Position numbers and translations under genes: made by a program
Shown: piece after piece, positions 62,751 to 64,000 of the stretch
How positions within the stretch are numbered: the stretch's first letter is position 1
How the letters are laid out: every line of letters begins with the position of its first letter
Assembly: GCF_002021925.1 (NCBI RefSeq)
Contig: NZ_CP012546.1
Coordinates: 1,550,001 to 1,614,000 of the forward strand
From: Campylobacter pinnipediorum subsp. pinnipediorum
Lineage (GTDB): Bacteria > Campylobacterota > Campylobacteria > Campylobacterales > Campylobacteraceae
Direction of reading: 5' to 3'
Length of the DNA: 64,000 nt
The notes under the pieces: generated by a model
What the model was told of the DNA's origin: nothing
What the model saw: the letters and a program-made list of their open reading frames with translations, nothing else
Database searches by the model: none

Positions 62751-64000
62751 ACTCTAAATTTAAATAATCCAAATTCAACCAAATTCCAAAATTTAAGTAG
62801 AAGCTTAAACACAAACAAAAAACTAAATACAAATACAATTATAAAAGGAAGTAATGTTGTAGCCAAAGATGAGCTTAATATAAATACTCATAATTTAGAT
62901 ATAAGTGCAAGTAATGACTTTGACTCTACTAATAAAAATACTAAATCAACAAATGGTAGTGTAAACTTTACTATGTATGGAGGTGGAAGAGGATCTGCTT
63001 TACTTGGTTATGGACAAAGTAGATATGACTCTAGCTCTTCAACATTTAATAACTCAAATTTAAAATCAAACAATATAAATATAGATGTAGTAAATGATGC
63101 TTTATTTAAAGGAGCAACTCTAAGAGCTAATGATACATTAAATTTAAATGTAGGAAACAACTTAGATGTAATATCTTTACAAGATGAATATACTTATAGT
63201 AATAAAGGCTTTAATGTAAGCGCAGGAGTAGGATTTAAAGGAGATAATGCAAAAGCCAATAGGGTTCCAAGTATAGAAGTAAGTGAAGCATCTTCAGCAA
63301 ATACAGGCTTTAATATAAATAACTCTATAGGATTAAATAAGCAAAGTGTATTAACATCTTTAACAGGAACTAATGTAAATATAGATGTTAAAAACAATAC
63401 CCATTTAAAAGGTTCGCTAATAGCTAGTGGTAAATTTGATGATAAAGCTAACTTTATAGATAATAAAAAGCTAAACTTTAAAACAAATACCCTTACCTTT
63501 GAAAACCTATCAAACACTAATTACAATAGTTCTAAATCAATAGGCATAAATTTAAATCTAAGCTCAAAAGATAAAGATGATAAAAAAGATAATAAAGATA
63601 ATTTAAACAATAAAGATACTAGAAATTTAGCATTATCAGATAGTGATAGCAAAGATAGTCTAAACAATAAAGTAAATGGTGTATCTAATACTATCTCATC
63701 ACTAGGTTATAATCAATCAAACTCACTAAATATAAATAACTCTAAAACTCTAGCTACACTAGGTAAAGGAAGTATAACAATACTTGATCAAGCTAACTCA
63801 GATGATTTACAAAGACTAAACACAGATACATCTAAACTATCAAATGAGTTATATAGTTCACAAACCAACTCTAAAGTAGATGCTAGCTTAGATACAAGAC
63901 TACTTAGTAGAGATGGAAGAGAGCAGATGAAACATGATTATGAGAATATGAATAAAAATATGAACATAGTAGCCTCAACCCTTCCAGATGAATATAGCGA
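62751..64000 (+). pseudogene. Filamentous haemagglutinin/CdiA-like repeat fragment, no start codon, open at window end
   Basis: The frame is open for 416 codons from just after TAA at 62748-62750 to the right edge. It has the Asn/Ser/Leu-rich short-strand pattern of filamentous haemagglutinin beta-helices: KLNTNTIIKGSNVVAKDELNI, ATLRANDTLNLNVGNNLDVI, then SLQDEYTYSNKGFNVSAGVG and SKSIGINLNLSSKD, as in the haemagglutinin-repeat part of CdiA/FhaB. Further on comes a polar linker (KDKDDKKDNKDNLNN) and a region with DTRLLSRDGREQMKHDYENM, like the pre-toxin region of CdiA. There is no signal peptide, TPS domain or near start codon, so it is a 5'-less fragment; whether it ends in a toxin lies beyond the window. 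Confidence 0.7.

Noticed and set aside
63194-63517. 107-codon minus-strand frame opposite the FHA fragment
   Set aside because: It is the antisense shadow of the low-complexity Asn/Ser-rich adhesin frame, which has the recognisable protein pattern.

Overview
The window is about 32% GC, AT-rich epsilonproteobacterial chromosome, almost certainly Campylobacter. Three things support this. The block tal-serB-cheW-cheA-cheV-lpxH-like-greA-lpxB, the block fabZ-lpxA-clpX-mreB-mreC-carB, the recA-eno-ftsB-like-AMIN operon and the divergent rdgB/cmeG pair all keep the order I know from Campylobacter. CheA carries a fused receiver domain. A DUF4492 gene precedes a cydAB pair. I cannot assign the species from sequence alone.

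Layout. 1-12.4 kb is a long minus-strand run: a partial rplY, a pilT-like ATPase, pentose phosphate and serine genes, the chemotaxis core (CheW, CheA-REC, CheV), lipid A genes (lpxH-like, lpxB), greA, a ThiF-fold gene, surE and a sodium/amino-acid symporter. 12.7-19.4 kb on the plus strand is an amino-acid and formate energy module: serine transporter and serine dehydratase, then a Tat-leader protein, a selenocysteine formate dehydrogenase read through an in-frame UGA, and its Fe-S subunit. The cytochrome b subunit is absent and a terminator follows fdhB. 19.6-21.2 kb holds one flagellin behind a sigma-28-type promoter that abuts a C9 tract. 21.3-28.3 kb holds the carboxynorspermidine dehydrogenase gene, rdgB, a CmeG-like MFS pump and a large pyruvate:ferredoxin oxidoreductase. 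28.4-33.7 kb is an accessory patch: two tandem autotransporters with near-matching signal peptides and barrels but unrelated helical passengers, beside a possible transposase scrap. 33.7-46.9 kb holds two flavin oxidoreductases, the recA operon, a second symporter, a cytochrome bd operon with a 38-residue CydX-like gene, and pyrG-recJ. 46.9-48.2 kb is a compact type II restriction-modification pair translationally coupled to carB. 48.2-60.4 kb is a conserved minus-strand block (carB, mreCB, clpX, lpxA, fabZ, an orphan pseudopilin, two DUF2393 proteins, a truncated hisI, an SPFH protein, ilvE, bcp, a tautomerase).

The most unusual part is the right end, 60.98-64.0 kb. The first ~20 codons of an iron-type alcohol dehydrogenase run in frame into an unrelated ~38-residue C-terminal tail. 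That tail overlaps by 4 bp a 491-residue lipoprotein built of two copies of one ~230-residue domain. Next comes a start-less but stop-free stretch of a filamentous-haemagglutinin/CdiA-like protein that runs off the window. This is the layout expected of displaced contact-dependent-inhibition (CDI) toxin/immunity modules. The toxin and immunity roles are inference, not demonstrated.
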